DNA of 22,158 bases from Chara braunii (GCA_003427395.1 BFEA01000053.1:490433-512590); one strand, 5' to 3'. Shown: positions 1-9,739, counted from the first letter of the stretch. Numbers and translations are program-made. Notes: generated from the sequence alone by a model not told the origin.

Positions 1-175
1 GTGGTGGGCTCAGGCAGAGGAAGGACTTATTGTTCAGGGTAGTAGGTCTACTAGAACCTAGTCTGTCCGTTTGCCCTTAGTGTATAGGGTAAGAGGAAGG
101 GGAAGGCTAGTGGTGGGGTGTGGTGGGCTCAGACAGAGGAAGGACTTATTGTTCAGGGTAGTAGGTCTACTAGAA
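1..175. repeat. 56-bp direct repeat, period 119
   Basis: The block at 1-56 recurs at 120-175 with one mismatch (caggcag versus cagacag). The 63 bases between are purine-rich (aggggaaggc) and not part of the match. The left copy touches the window edge, so the array may continue to the left. There is no coding signal. It is either a local tandem duplication or part of a longer satellite-like repeat. Confidence 0.9.
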
Positions 176-1045
176 GGGCGGGGTGGGACGACACTGGCCG
201 GTGCTGGAGCATAGCTCTGTGACCAGGGGGAGCTTGAGGCCATTGAAGTTATGCCGAGGGTAGAAGGCATAACCATCCCGTTCAACATAGCTGTAGCTGG
301 GGCGGTGACCCTGTAACCTTTAAGGGGCCTTACAGTTAAGGAAGTTGTCGAGGGAGGAAGGCACTTTCTGCCGGTCAGAAACAGTCAGGTCGGTACTAGG
401 GTAGGTAGTGTTGCCTTGTAACCTTTAGCGAGAGGGGTATGAGATCTGATGATTTCTGGCACAAGGGTTGAAAGCTTGGGCGGTCGTTCTTCGTCTGTGG
501 TGAGGGGGGGAGACTTCTAGTTCGTATCCCTTTTCTTTTGCTTTCTGAATATTCTCTGAATACTGTCATAGGAAGTTGCTAAGTTCTTAGAATTTCTTAG
601 AACTTTCAAAAATCGTTGCAAACTGTCCTAAAAAAAGTGGGGTAGGCCATACGCGGATGGTTGCTTTGTCCTAAAAATGTCTTCTGGATTCTGGGGATTC
701 CCGACAACTCTTTTAGGTGGTTTCGAGGCTGTTATACTCGGTGACCTGCGGTTGTTCGATGCCAGAACGACGCTGGCCGGTGCTGGGGTGTTGCTCTGTA
801 ACCTGCTGATGCAGGAGCATGAGGCCTGGTAGAGAGATCTGGGGGTGCTTTGGGGTGAGCATTCCACGGGACAGCCAAGGGTTGCTGCTGGGACGACGCT
901 GGCCGGAGCTCCAGTTTTTCTTAGCCAAAGCCGGGTAATGGCCCCGGTATCTCAATTTTCAAAGTTTATATAAATTTTCATATGGGATGCTGGGCCCGGT
1001 TCCCAGCACGTGCTGCTCCCCACGAATAGATTGGAGCCTTGTTCC

Positions 1046-1046
<1 letters not shown>
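176..1046. other. Non-coding stretch with dispersed short repeats
   Basis: No reading frame here resembles a known protein. A motif close to ACGACGCTGGCCGGTGCTGG occurs at 188-207, at 767-786 and, with its tail changed, at 893-908. The first two are followed by similar text (ttgctctgt-acc and gcatgaggcc-like), so about 65 bases are repeated. A second short repeat (ctgtaaccttta) occurs near 311 and 416. Near the right end are a TATATAAA run at about 968 and a perfect 12-bp palindrome, CAGCACGTGCTG, at 1004-1015. This may be decayed LTR or untranslated retroelement sequence; nothing proves it. Confidence 0.5.

Positions 1047-1087
<41 letters not shown>
1047..1087 (+). repeat. 41-base poly(A) tract
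   Basis: This is an uninterrupted run of 41 A on the plus strand. It could be the tail of a retroposed transcript (LINE, SINE or processed copy) inserted in plus orientation, or a simple homopolymer. I saw no target-site duplication of the bases that follow it (gatacggaaac) upstream within the window. Long homopolymers are also prone to assembly length errors. Confidence 0.95.
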
Positions 1088-1089
<2 letters not shown>

Positions 1090-1282
1090 TACGGAAACAG
1101 TTTAGGCGCGTGAAAGACGGGTATGAAGGTCCAAAAACCCATCGTTGCCAACCACATTCGGGACCTCCCACGAACCGCGGTAGAGAAGGAGAAGTTTGCG
1201 TGATACCCCCTCTTCTTCCTAAAATTCAGATATCTTGACCTAGACAGAACTTCCCACTTCGAAAGTCAATGGTCTGCGCTTC

Positions 1283-2040
1283 TCATTTGCATGATGGATC
1301 ATGGCGTGTTGTCGCTTGGTCATTGCTGGCAACTTTGAGCAAGCGATCATACTGGGCACTGAAGCCAGGCCTGCTAGGCACAAGACCAGCCGGTGATTCA
1401 AGGAATAAGTAGGAGAGCGGATAAAGGATCTTCCAACTGTAATGCAACCTGTTTGGTGTCATGTCGATGGAAGAATGAATGGAGTTGTTGTACAACCCCT
1501 TGACCGAATACAACTCTTCATCCCACGTTTCATGATCCGCAATGATTAAGGCACAAAGAAACTGAAACACAGTCTGGTTGATCTCCTCAGCCAAACCGTT
1601 CACTTCGGGATGTCAACCAGATGTCATTTTTAGTTTGAGGCCAGTGAGTTGGGACGTGAAGTCCTTCCAATCAGCACTTATGAACCGGGGGTCCCGATCA
1701 CTCACAAGGGTTTTCGGGGTTCCGTACTACAAAATGTACTTTTGGTGAAACTCACGGATCACAAGGTCAAAAGGGGCATGAGGTGGCAATGGAATCAGAT
1801 TCAAAAATTTAGGGGAACGGTCAACAATCACCATTACTTGTGGATATCCATTCTTACTTGTCTTTCCCATGTCTGTGAAGTCGATGGAGAGGGACTCCCC
1901 AAGGCCGTCAGGAATGGGAAGAGGTTTAAGCAGCCCCATGGGCTTTTGCCTCAATGGTTTGATTTGTTAGTAGACTTGACACTCGACCACAAACTTCTCA
2001 ACAGATCCCTTCATACTAGGCCACTCAAACTATTGTAGCA
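1283..2040 (-). pseudogene. Integrase, fragment A (degenerate)
   Basis: This is the enzyme that joins element cDNA to the host chromosome. Starting at 2040, the zinc-finger end reads CQVYQQIK, where the family normally has CxxC, so the second Cys is Tyr. Then comes the conserved run GLLKPLPIP...SIDF with the first catalytic Asp, then VSDRDPRF with the second, and HPEVNGLAEE with the Glu. All lie in one frame, interrupted by a TAG after HQKYIL (stop at 1727) and a TGA before HPEV. The frame then runs through YNNSIHSSIDMTPN (family: YN.S.H.STG.SP) to a stop at 1283; weaker C-terminal similarity continues to about 1225. The catalytic residues are present but the gene cannot be translated whole. 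Confidence 0.88.
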
Positions 2041-2146
2041 AGTTTCCGTACGTCTTCACAAAAAACCGAAGTGTCCACTTTGGCCATGAGCCAAGTCCAA
2101 GAAGTGTGTGCGGAAAGGCTTATGGTTAGGTAAACACAATCAGTCA

Positions 2147-2350
2147 CACTTTTCATAACGTCGGATGACCAGACCCTCACACTCGTGGAAATCAGGCTGG
2201 TTGTTGGGGTCAACCCGAAGCTGCTCAAGGTTGGTTGGTGGGGTCTTTTCTTAACGTCGAAAGACCAGACCCTCAAACGTCGGAAGACCAGACCCTCACA
2301 CTCGTGGAAATCAGCCTGACTTTTCGTAACGTCAGAGGACCAGACCCTCA
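2147..2350. repeat. Short repeat cluster (four copies of a 23-24 bp unit)
   Basis: Four copies of a unit close to AACGTCGGAAGACCAGACC plus CTCA start at 2157, 2253, 2276 and 2328. Copies one and three continue with the same 20 bases (cactcgtggaaatcaggctg or -gcctg). Copies one and four share the upstream acttttc-taacg. The complete unit is therefore about 53 bp. The cluster sits where fragment A should encode the RNase H to integrase linker and zinc-finger start, and it replaces recognisable coding sequence. It looks like a minisatellite that expanded inside the element or arrived by insertion. Confidence 0.8.
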
Positions 2351-2459
2351 CAATCGGTCCTTGGCAGTTTGCTCTACGAGTTCCTCCTTCAATTGCTCGT
2401 ACGAGTTCACAAGGCAAGTCATGTACTCAGGGTGGCGAAACAATGCGTCAACAAGTCAA

Positions 2460-2945
2460 TTGTAACAACCCTTCTTGTGTTTCATTTCAAACTAAAAATG
2501 TCAATCTTATGCAACCAGCGGGTCAACGTAGTCGAAAGTTAGTTTGTTCCTTGACCCACTTCAAAGCCTCGTCATTTGAGAATACTTTGAAGTGGCGTCC
2601 CAAAAGATAGTGCTTCCAATGGTCCAAAGTCATATGCAAAACATAAAGCTCACGCATGTATGTGGAAGTAGCTACCTTTTCATTGGGCATCCATTTACTG
2701 TAGTATTCAAGAGGACGCAAGCCATCCCTATCGCTTTGTTGCAGCACTGCGCCAACCCCATATTGGCTCGCATCCGTAATGCCTAAGAATGTGAGTTTGG
2801 GGTCTGCAATGCGGAGTACATGATAACTCACTAAGGTCTCTTTCAAGGCTTGAAAGGCAGTCTCACACGCTTCATCCCACGTGTAAGATACTTTCTTTCT
2901 TGTTAGTCTGGCCAATGGGCGAGCAATGACAAAAAATATGGGCAC
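2460..2945 (-). pseudogene. RNase H domain, fragment A
   Basis: RNase H degrades the RNA strand of the RNA/DNA hybrid made by RT. The open frame 2523-2945 carries TDASQYGVGAVLQQ with the first catalytic Asp (residue 58 of the frame), YMRELYVL with the Glu (99), and WKHYLLGRHFKV, typical of plant Ty3 elements. The third acidic site reads SNDEALKW, where family members usually have S/T-D-N/H, so order or identity is changed. The RT connection (FFVIARPLARLTRKK) precedes it. After FRLR the frame breaks, and the text just below 2520 (WLHKID-like) continues the domain briefly. Confidence 0.85.
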
Positions 2946-3720
2946 AAACTTCCGATAGAATGATGCAAGGCCAAGAAAAGAACGATGTTCACATATGTTT
3001 GTTGGTTGAGGCCAGTTGCGTATAACCTCACCCTTGGTTGCCTCGGGCTAAGGGCATGCACTAGACAACCGGTGCCCAAGAAAGATGATGTTGTCCCTCC
3101 CAAACTCATATCTTTCCAAGTTGAGATGGAGCTGCATTTTCTTGAGAATGTTGAACACCTCAAGATGTCTCAGATGTTACTCCATCGATTTGTTGTAGAT
3201 CAGAATGTCATCAAGGTATACAACAACAAACCGACCGATCTGTTCCCGGAGTACTTCGTCCATGAGACTTTCAAAGGCCGTCAGCGCATTCGTGAGACTG
3301 AAGGGCATAACAGTGAATTCGTATAGCCCATCCCAAGTCTTGAATACAGTCTTGTCCTGGTCCTGGTCCGCAGGTGGTGACCAAACTTGAGATCGGTCTT
3401 GGAGAAGACCTTGCACCCACCTACAAAAGCAAGTCATCGATGTGTCGCAATGGATACGAATTCTTCCTTGTGATGTGGTTTAGACCGCGATAATCAATAC
3501 ACATTCGGAGCTTGCCTCCTTTCTTTGGGACAAACAAAATAGGTGCACCTAATCCAGATTCGCTTGGCTTAATCCACCCTTTGTCAATCATCTCATCGAT
3601 TTGCTTCCAGAATTCCTCCAAGTCGCCGGGTCCCATATGGTACACACAACCTTTTGGAGGAACAGCGCCTTCAATCAACTCCATCGTGTGTGTGATCGAT
3701 CGCATGGGGACTCCGTGCGG
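2946..3720 (-). pseudogene. Reverse transcriptase, fragment A (frameshifted)
   Basis: This is the RNA-directed DNA polymerase of the element. In order on the minus strand: [60 protein letters not shown] and HIDDLLL in one frame (to 3421). Then a degraded stretch where FSK-DLK and YHQ motifs are spread over frames. Then LYEFTVMPFSLTNA and FVVVYLDDILIYNKS (3177-3437), which keeps the YxDD catalytic pair. Then a frame change into FLGH and, near 2990, SFLGLA-type text. At least three frame breaks separate the blocks. Fragment B carries the same gene to the left of the YxDD box. Confidence 0.9.
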
Positions 3721-4210
3721 TTTGGCCAGAACTTCCAAAAATCGGTTGAGTAGGCTTTGGATGTTTGCAGGGATTTTCGGGGGTGGAGGATCAAAATACG
3801 GGTCACGTAGATCAGGCTGCAAATTAGCAGTCAAGGCAACCGAATTCGAAGTAAAATTATTTGGACTAGAAGTGGATGGACAAGTAGAAGTACTAGAAGT
3901 AGGCACACCATGCAAAGTAGAACTAGAACTAGTCGCAAAAGTAGCAGGCCCATTAGTTGGACAAACAAAAGCAACATACAACTGTTCATCTTCCTTGTGC
4001 TTGTGTCACTTTTTGCAGAATCACATGGCATTAAGAAAAGTCACTGGGGATTCGTGCTTCTCATCCAAGAGAATAGGATGCTCGTTCCCCTTAGCATCGT
4101 GTACTACGAGGAGTGATTCCCTCCACTCAATTTTGCATTGGGACTGTAGCCATCCCAATCCAAAAACTGCGTCGAAGGGACACTTGTTGAGGACATAGAA
4201 GTTCAGTTCG
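3721..4210 (-). pseudogene. Protease C-terminus and PR-RT linker, fragment A
   Basis: From about 4205 the text reads TTELNFYVLNKCPFDAVFG then LGWLQSQCKIEW. This resembles the end of a retropepsin-like domain, where LG-x-W-L follows the flap and is followed by the wall strand. After a break near 4020 it continues [14 protein letters not shown], then a serine/threonine-rich linker ([16 protein letters not shown]) and [19 protein letters not shown] into RT. The protease active site itself is missing, because the fragment starts abruptly at the junction with B. The function is assigned by position and the LG-W-L motif only. Confidence 0.7.
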
Positions 4211-5010
4211 GTGGTAGACAACAACAAACCGACCAATCTGTTCCCGGAGTACTTTCTACACGAGACTTTTGAAAGTCGGCCAGTGCATTCGCGAGACCAA
4301 AGGGATAACGGTGAATTCGCGGGTCTTGAATGTAGTCTTGTCTTGGTCCACAGGATTGACCTCAATCTGGTGGTAACCACACTTGAGATCGATCTTGGAG
4401 AAGACCTTGCACCCACCTGCAGCGTAAAGCAAGTCATCGATAGGTGGCAATGGATACGCATTCTTCCTTGTGATGTGGTTTAGACTGAGATAATCAATAC
4501 ACATTCCGAGCTTGCCTCCTTTCTTTGGGACAAACAAAACAGGTGCACCTAATTCAGATTCGCTTAGCTTAATCCACCCTTTGTCAATCATCTCATCGAT
4601 TTGCTTCCAGAGTTGTTGGACCGCCAGATCCCATACGGTACACACAACCCTTTGGAGGAACAACGCCTTCAATCCACTCGATCGTGTGCTTGACCGATCG
4701 CATGGGGACTCCACTCGGTTCATCCAAAACTTTCAGAAATGGGTTGAGCAGGCTTTGGATGTTTGTTGGGATTTCCAAGGGTGGAGGATCAGAATAAGGG
4801 TCATGTACAAGGCTGCAAATTCGTAGTCAAGTAAAATCATTTGGACTAGAAGTGGATGGAGAAGTATAACTTGTGTAGAAGTACTAGAAGTAGGCACACC
4901 ATGCGAAGTAAAACTAGTACTTGCTACAAAAGTAGAAGGCACATAAGTAGGAAGAACAAAAGCAACATACAACTGTTCATCTTCCTTATGCTTGTGCCAC
5001 TTTATACAAT
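4211..5010 (-). pseudogene. Fragment B: PR-RT linker and N-terminal half of RT
   Basis: This is a second copy of the family seen in A. From about 5005 down: [15 protein letters not shown], the serine/threonine linker, [31 protein letters not shown], then a frameshift where A has PGDLEEFW, then [71 protein letters not shown] and DQDKTTFKTREFTVIP. B therefore keeps the FSKIDL block that A has lost. Sequence similarity ends at 4211, in the middle of FVVVY just before the YxDD catalytic pair, and runs straight into A's protease tail. Upstream similarity to A ends near 5010. Confidence 0.88.
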
Positions 5011-5865
5011 GAACTCGAATGTCAATGTCGACGCTATCTGGCCACACCAACATAGCATCCAATGTCGCTCCTATTGATTGGCGCCCAACGCCCAACCTAC
5101 TCTACTCGGGCTATCTAGCCTATCTACGTTCATGCAACAAGATCACATCGAAGTTGAAGACCAATGCACGTGGCATTGTGAGGAGACCCAGGAGACGCCT
5201 ACTGTTCGCTGAAGCCAAGGGCAACAACATTTGTCACTCGTTGCACCCGCGTGAGAGGTCCCCAGCGACCAGCAGGGTGTCAGGGTTTGTGCTGCTTGTC
5301 ATGCCCCCACTTTAAAGTCTGTCGAGGATAAATTTTAATTATAAAAAATAAAATAAAAATATATTTTGCCCAAAGATCTGAGAACCGTGTGAAAGCCCTT
5401 CTCGAAGCGCTCCCTTGGGTCCCTCGGATTTGCGTGGGACATAATCAAGATTGGTTTTGCTCGAAACAGACAAAATAAAACAGCAGGGAACATGGGGTTG
5501 CAACTCAGCAACTCGGCAAAGACGGGGATACAAGCGTAACTCGATCCACACCCTAGGGGTGTTTTTGCAATTATAGACGTTCCTCTTTGTGCTTTCACAC
5601 AAGTGCATCTGAAAGAGAACAAAACATAGGGACAACCTGAATGGTTTCTCTAACAGAGAACCTATGCATCAAAGGGAATTGGTAGACGCTTCATGCGAAA
5701 ACCAATGAGAAAGGAATATGTAATTACTTGAAAATCGGATCCAACTGTTTGACCATGCACTGGCTCACTCTTACTTCTTCAAGCTCCCTCGCCCTGTTGA
5801 AGGGATCACACCAACTTCCAAGCTCACACGCCTTCAACAGGGCTGAAACCAAGTAACAGGCTTGG
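5011..5865. other. Anonymous sequence between fragments
   Basis: No protein, RNA or element domain is recognisable. An AT-rich run lies at 5330-5370. Just before it, tgtcatgcccccac at about 5298 resembles the start of some plant LTRs (TGTCA-GCCCC), but there is no polypurine tract beside it and no partner copy in the window. The right end holds interleaved inverted repeats, described separately. Open frames on the minus strand (5335-5635) have no motif I know. Confidence 0.4.
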
Positions 5866-5870
5866 TGTGA
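5791..5870. repeat. Two interleaved inverted repeats
   Basis: GCCCTGTTGAAGG at 5791-5803 is the exact reverse complement of CCTTCAACAGGGC at 5831-5843 (13 bp). TCACACCAA at 5806-5814 is the exact reverse complement of TTGGTGTGA at 5862-5870 (9 bp). The order of arms is a, b, a', b', so in RNA the two stems would cross as a pseudoknot rather than nest. The last arm overlaps the start of the LTR-like repeat at 5866. Confidence 0.85.
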
Positions 5871-5988
5871 CGGACCCGCCGGGATGGCGGTCCGTCAGGA
5901 TCAGGCCACGGCCTGGTCCCACAGGCCGAACAGGCAAATAGCCAAATAGGCCTTGCCTGTAGGCCAAGGCAGATAGAGGCCCGCTGCA
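5866..5988. repeat. LTR-like repeat R, short copy (123 bp, TG...CA)
   Basis: The block begins TGTGACGGACC and ends CCCGCTGCA, the TG...CA ends usual for LTRs. It is flanked by CTTGG (5861-5865) and CTTGA (5989-5993), a possible 5-bp target-site duplication with one mismatch. It matches the longer block 12475-12829 at both ends and in the part containing GGCCTGGTCCCAyAGGCCGAAC, but lacks about 220 internal bases of it. GACGGACC (5869-5876) and GGTCCGTC (5889-5896) form a hairpin near its left end. It could be a truncated solo LTR or a very short terminal-repeat element. Confidence 0.6.
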
Positions 5989-8490
5989 CTTGAAATGTGG
6001 GGGGAACTGATTTCAGCCAGCTGGTCATCTAGAGCTCGGAATGTCTTTTACGAATTATGCCCGACCGTACACTTGAAGGCATTGTGTGGCTCACTGTGGT
6101 CGTTACAAGCAGAAAGGGGATGTACAGTTCACAAGAGTTCCCTCACCAATTTGAGATGAATCTCCTGCAAGAACATGCATAGATACCTTGCCATATCCTT
6201 CATTTTACCTTTTATCGCACGGTGCCGATGGAGTGTCCACAACTGTCATTTGTTGCTGTCTTTTTCCTAATCGCAGTGAAAACTCAGGACCATAGCAATC
6301 CTCAACCGCTGATCTGGGCCAGCCTAATTAGTTCCCTCCGGAGCGTATCCACCCGGGAGAATGTTGTGCTTCATGCGCAATGAGAATCGGCTATAGTGCA
6401 AGGCCCTTACCTGTGATTATAACCAGGATCTCTTTGAGGTTTGTTGGCAGCACTAGCCTGAGCAATTGCTGGAGTCGCAGTTTGCATTCTTTTCGAGTCG
6501 TGATCTGTCCTTTCTTACTTTCTCATGGTGATCATCAGATTTTGACATGAATCAAGCTCATAAGCAGGTCCAAATACATTGATCAGGTTCCCTCTTCTTC
6601 TCTCTCCATGCAAGATCAAGCGGGAAAAGTACCAGTTCGGCCCTTTCCCAAGCTTTGATCAGATGCTCGATAGCTAAACTTTGATTTGGAGTTTAATTAG
6701 TCTTGCCTGTAAGTTTCTGGGGAGGATGTCCCTATTCATGCGCTTGAGTCGCACGCCTGGACCCCTCATGCGTGAATGAAAACCAAGACTCGATCGTGAT
6801 CGTACTCTCCTAGATACCACGTTCGACTATGCATAGAGTCTCCCGAATTTCGTAGGTCCTCAATGTGTGAATAGTAGCCGGAAATACAGGTCCTGATTCG
6901 CGCGTGAGGAGGATCTACGTGCGTGATCTGAACGCACGCTGATGAAATCCAGTGCGTGATTAGTCTCTTTCTCCTGCATGGATTAGCTCTCTCCTACATG
7001 GATTAGGTCCCCCTTTGTGCGCTGGTTACCTCTTTCCCCCCAACTCTGGTTGTATCTTCAACTCGTAGGAGAGATGGAATGAGAACAAGGGTTTGACCAA
7101 GTTCCAGCCAGTTTGCGGTCGAGTGATATCAAGGATGCTGCGTACACCAGGCACGCATCTGAGAGTTGCTCCTTTCCTCCCGAATGACCCCCTAGATCAC
7201 GCTGGTCCACTCTATATGTGGATCGTGCACAGGCCACGGCCTCAAGGACAAGGCAGGCCTAGGTACCTGCACCAGGCTCATTCCAGAACCGCAGTCGTAC
7301 CAGTGCTATAGGACCCGCATAGGCCCAACATACCGGATGTTGAACCAACAGATGTAGTAAAGCCCTCAGCAGGGCCCCTGTTAGTGAAGAAAATGGTACT
7401 TCTGCCGACTGAAAATGATGGCAAAACTGATTCGGGTACGGTAGCAAGAATCCAGGTCATAGGACCCGTAGTCGTAGCCAGGTACTGTATCGCAGGCCAG
7501 TTACCATAACCTGGGTCAATGCCGTGGAAACAAATATTGTGGCCTGATATTTTGATGTCGTTGAGTAAGCAACCGTAACAAGAAAAATCTATGTCGCTGG
7601 ACTGCTGCCATATTCAGGAACTAGTACCACTGAGAGTCGTATCCATATTAATTATGTTCAATCCATCGTCGTAACCATATACTTGTACCACTGACCAGAG
7701 TGTCTCGGTCTCATGTCCCGCGACGTTCGTACCAAAGTAAAACCTCAACCCATAGTGAACACTAAGCCCCGGCCCGCACTCGACAACCCACATGCGTACA
7801 GATATAAGGAGTTCATAATAGTAGTAAATAGGAAAAATCAGGGTTCATGCAGCGAAGATCGTGATCAAGCAAAAATATCTCGAATAGCAAGTAATCATTT
7901 TTTTAATTTTTTTTTAGTTCCTTTTTATCATTTTAATTTTATTTCTCAATTTCATTATTAAATTAAATAAAATCGAGGCGTTGTTTTCTCATAAACTGGT
8001 CAGGGTAGAAAATGTCGCGCGAAGACTTGCATGCATATTCTCGCTCGAATGCCAGTTGGTTCAAGAGCAAGCTCATAATAGACGAAAAAGGCAGATGTTA
8101 ACGACGGTTGAAGCAACACGTCCGATTATCAAGGTTTGCGGGTTGATATTAGTAGGTGATCGAGGAAAAATCAAGGTTCAACTCAAACACCCTAATCTTC
8201 CCCGATCCGTTTGGCAAAAATACCCAAAGAAATCATCTAGCCGCTCGGTCGAATGCTCAATTCTTTCCATTTCGGGTGGCCGACTGCTGTTGGCTGCCCG
8301 ACAACGTCATCAACAATGCAGACCGCCATCATATATTAGGCACGCTTCTCTCTCCTTTCCTCCTCACACCCTGTCTCCCCTCCTACGTGCGCCTCCTACC
8401 CGAAGACCACCATCGCCATCTACCTGCATACGCCCAACAACCCAATTATGGTTGTCGTGCGCTCGCTGCTGCCGCAGCGCCCCTCTCTCA
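5989..8490. other. Long anonymous stretch without recognisable genes
   Basis: I read both strands and found no conserved protein motif, tRNA-like fold or rRNA. Stops are frequent in all frames up to 7700. The longest plus frame (7981-8613) is low-complexity and Pro/Ser/Arg-rich with no family resemblance, and its right part overlaps a tandem duplication, so I do not call it a gene. AT-rich text at 7895-7975 (long T runs, then attaaattaaataaa) stands out from its neighbours. Phrases around cgtaccag, gtaccactga and ggacccg-ata recur loosely at 7290-7700, suggesting old local repeats. It is likely decayed intergenic or LTR/untranslated element sequence. Confidence 0.45.
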
Positions 8491-8620
8491 CCTCTGCGCT
8501 CGGGCGCGTGTCTGGCCCACAGCACTAGCGAAGCTGCTCGTGCGCTAATGCAGCGCCTCTGCGTCCGGGCGCGTGTCTGGCCCACAACACTAGCACAACT
8601 GCTTGTGCGCTAATGCAGCA
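8491..8620. repeat. 65-bp tandem duplication
   Basis: 8491-8555 and 8556-8620 are adjacent copies beginning CCTCTGCG and ending GTGCGCTAATGCAGC. They share CGGGCGCGTGTCTGGCCCAC and differ at under ten positions. The sequence is GC-rich and no protein is evident. It is a simple local duplication of some age. Confidence 0.9.
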
Positions 8621-8854
8621 GCGTGGCCGCATTGACCACTCAGGCCAAAATGGCTTGCTCTGGGTGCTCACTTTCCTTTATGGCGCCCTGCCGCTGGCTG
8701 GTCTGCGCCTGGCATGTAGGGGTCCAATAACTTTAGGTTGGCCCAAAGTATTTGCGCCCATGCCTAGTTTCAGATACTGCCCAGGGCAGTTAGGCACGCC
8801 CAAGTAGCCCACGAGGCTCCATGTGTTCAGCGTGATCTCATTGGCTCATGGCAT

Positions 8855-9060
8855 GTTAAGATAGATTATGATATCTATCTAATATGTCTCTATTGTAAAA
8901 TTATTATATTTTTCTAATTTATAGTATGCATTATTCGTTATAAACTCATTCAATTTATATAGAATTTTTTATCTATGATACTTGTTAATTTCATTGGTAT
9001 AGATAATGTTGAAGCTTCAACATTATCTATACCAATGAAATTAATAAATTAGTGAGGAAA
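8855..9060. repeat. AT-rich island with a perfect 60-bp palindrome
   Basis: 8985-9044 is a perfect palindrome: a 30-bp arm starting TTAATTTCATTGGTATAG is followed with no spacer by its exact reverse complement, with GAAGCTTC at the centre. A second small hairpin lies at 8859-8880 (AGATAGAT, six bases, ATCTATCT). The island is strongly AT-rich, while both flanks are GC-balanced, which suggests an inserted piece such as a foldback or MITE-like element or a cruciform-forming site. I could not define terminal repeats or a target-site duplication. The 246 bases from 9061 to 9306 hold nothing recognisable. Confidence 0.9.
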
Positions 9061-9306
9061 TGATTTTCTTTTCTTGTATTCATTTAAATAGAAATCTACG
9101 TGATTTGTCAGCCTCCCACTGCGTGCGCCCAAGGCGCAACCACCTGAGCCCTCGTCTCAATTGTATGGCACAAATGTTGCTTTTGGAAGAAGCCAGGGAA
9201 GGCTCACATTGCTCTGTAACCTACTGGCGTGCTGCAACTGTCTGGTACCCCCCATACAAAGAACGACAAAAATAGGCCTCACGCGGATATGCAGGCCCGC
9301 CTTTAC

Positions 9307-9525
9307 TTAGGGCAGGCACGAGGCTTGATGGGGGCCTGAGCCCAGAACGTCTGTGTGCCTGAAGGGGTTCTTGCGAGGGCTCAATCCTCTCATCTGCAAC
9401 TCCACTTGCTTCATTCCCAAGCTCACCTTGCCTACCTCGTGTGGAGACATAAAGTTAGTAGTAGCGCCACAATCAACCAAGACACGGAGGTAGCGGTGGT
9501 TGATGAGAAGCTTGAAGAAGATCAA
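9307..9525 (-). pseudogene. Retropepsin active-site region, fragment E
   Basis: The frame contains LLINHRYLRVLVDCGATTNF then MSPHEV. LVDxGATxNFxS is the active-site signature of Ty3/gypsy aspartic protease; the residue after the catalytic Asp is Cys where Ser or Thr is usual. Such a protease would cut the Gag-Pol precursor. The flap and the LG-x-W-L end are not seen, so the domain is cut short, and below 9307 similarity stops. It follows the gag of the same fragment in normal order. Confidence 0.8.
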
Positions 9526-9739
9526 CTATGTTGTCCCTTGAGCATGCTGCTGTTTCATCTCAGTCCAATGCTCGAGGTGGTAGTGGAAGTTCTCGGACTC
9601 CTCCCAAAGCTCAACATAAAGGATATGCATCAGCCTTGGAATCAGCAGATGGTGGGGCTTCAAGAAAGGACTGCTGAACAAAATCAGGTTCCTACCACTC
9701 ACCGGTTCAGTCTCCTTTGCTGTAGAGTGTGCTGATGAC

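Larger units (their letters stand above)
1225..4210 (-). mobile_element. Ty3/gypsy fragment A (protease tail, RT, RNase H, integrase)
   Basis: Read on the minus strand from 4210 down, the order is the end of a retropepsin domain, a serine/threonine-rich linker, RT, RNase H and integrase. This is the Ty3/gypsy order, because integrase follows RNase H. Gag, the protease active site and both LTRs are absent. The frame is broken many times, so it is a dead copy. Its 5' end is fused at 4210/4211 to fragment B of the same family, and its 3' end fades out near 1225, after the integrase core. RT and linker text matches fragment B at about 90% by eye with an offset of roughly 994 bp. Confidence 0.9.

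Noticed and set aside
987-1238. Open frame with a poly-lysine run
   Set aside because: The lysines come from the poly(A) tract; no real protein signal.
3512-4198. Plus-strand open frame of 228 codons
   Set aside because: It is the antisense of RT and protease text that clearly reads on the minus strand.
5298-5320. tgtcatgccccca, like the start of some plant LTRs
   Set aside because: No polypurine tract next to it, no second copy, and no CA end could be paired with it.
6806-6830. ctagataccac, partly like a tRNA-Met primer site
   Set aside because: It matches only the GATACCA part; no LTR-like neighbour and no gag on either side.
7981-8613. Plus-strand open frame of 210 codons
   Set aside because: Low complexity, no family resemblance, and its end lies in a 65-bp tandem duplication; no start or promoter context supports it.
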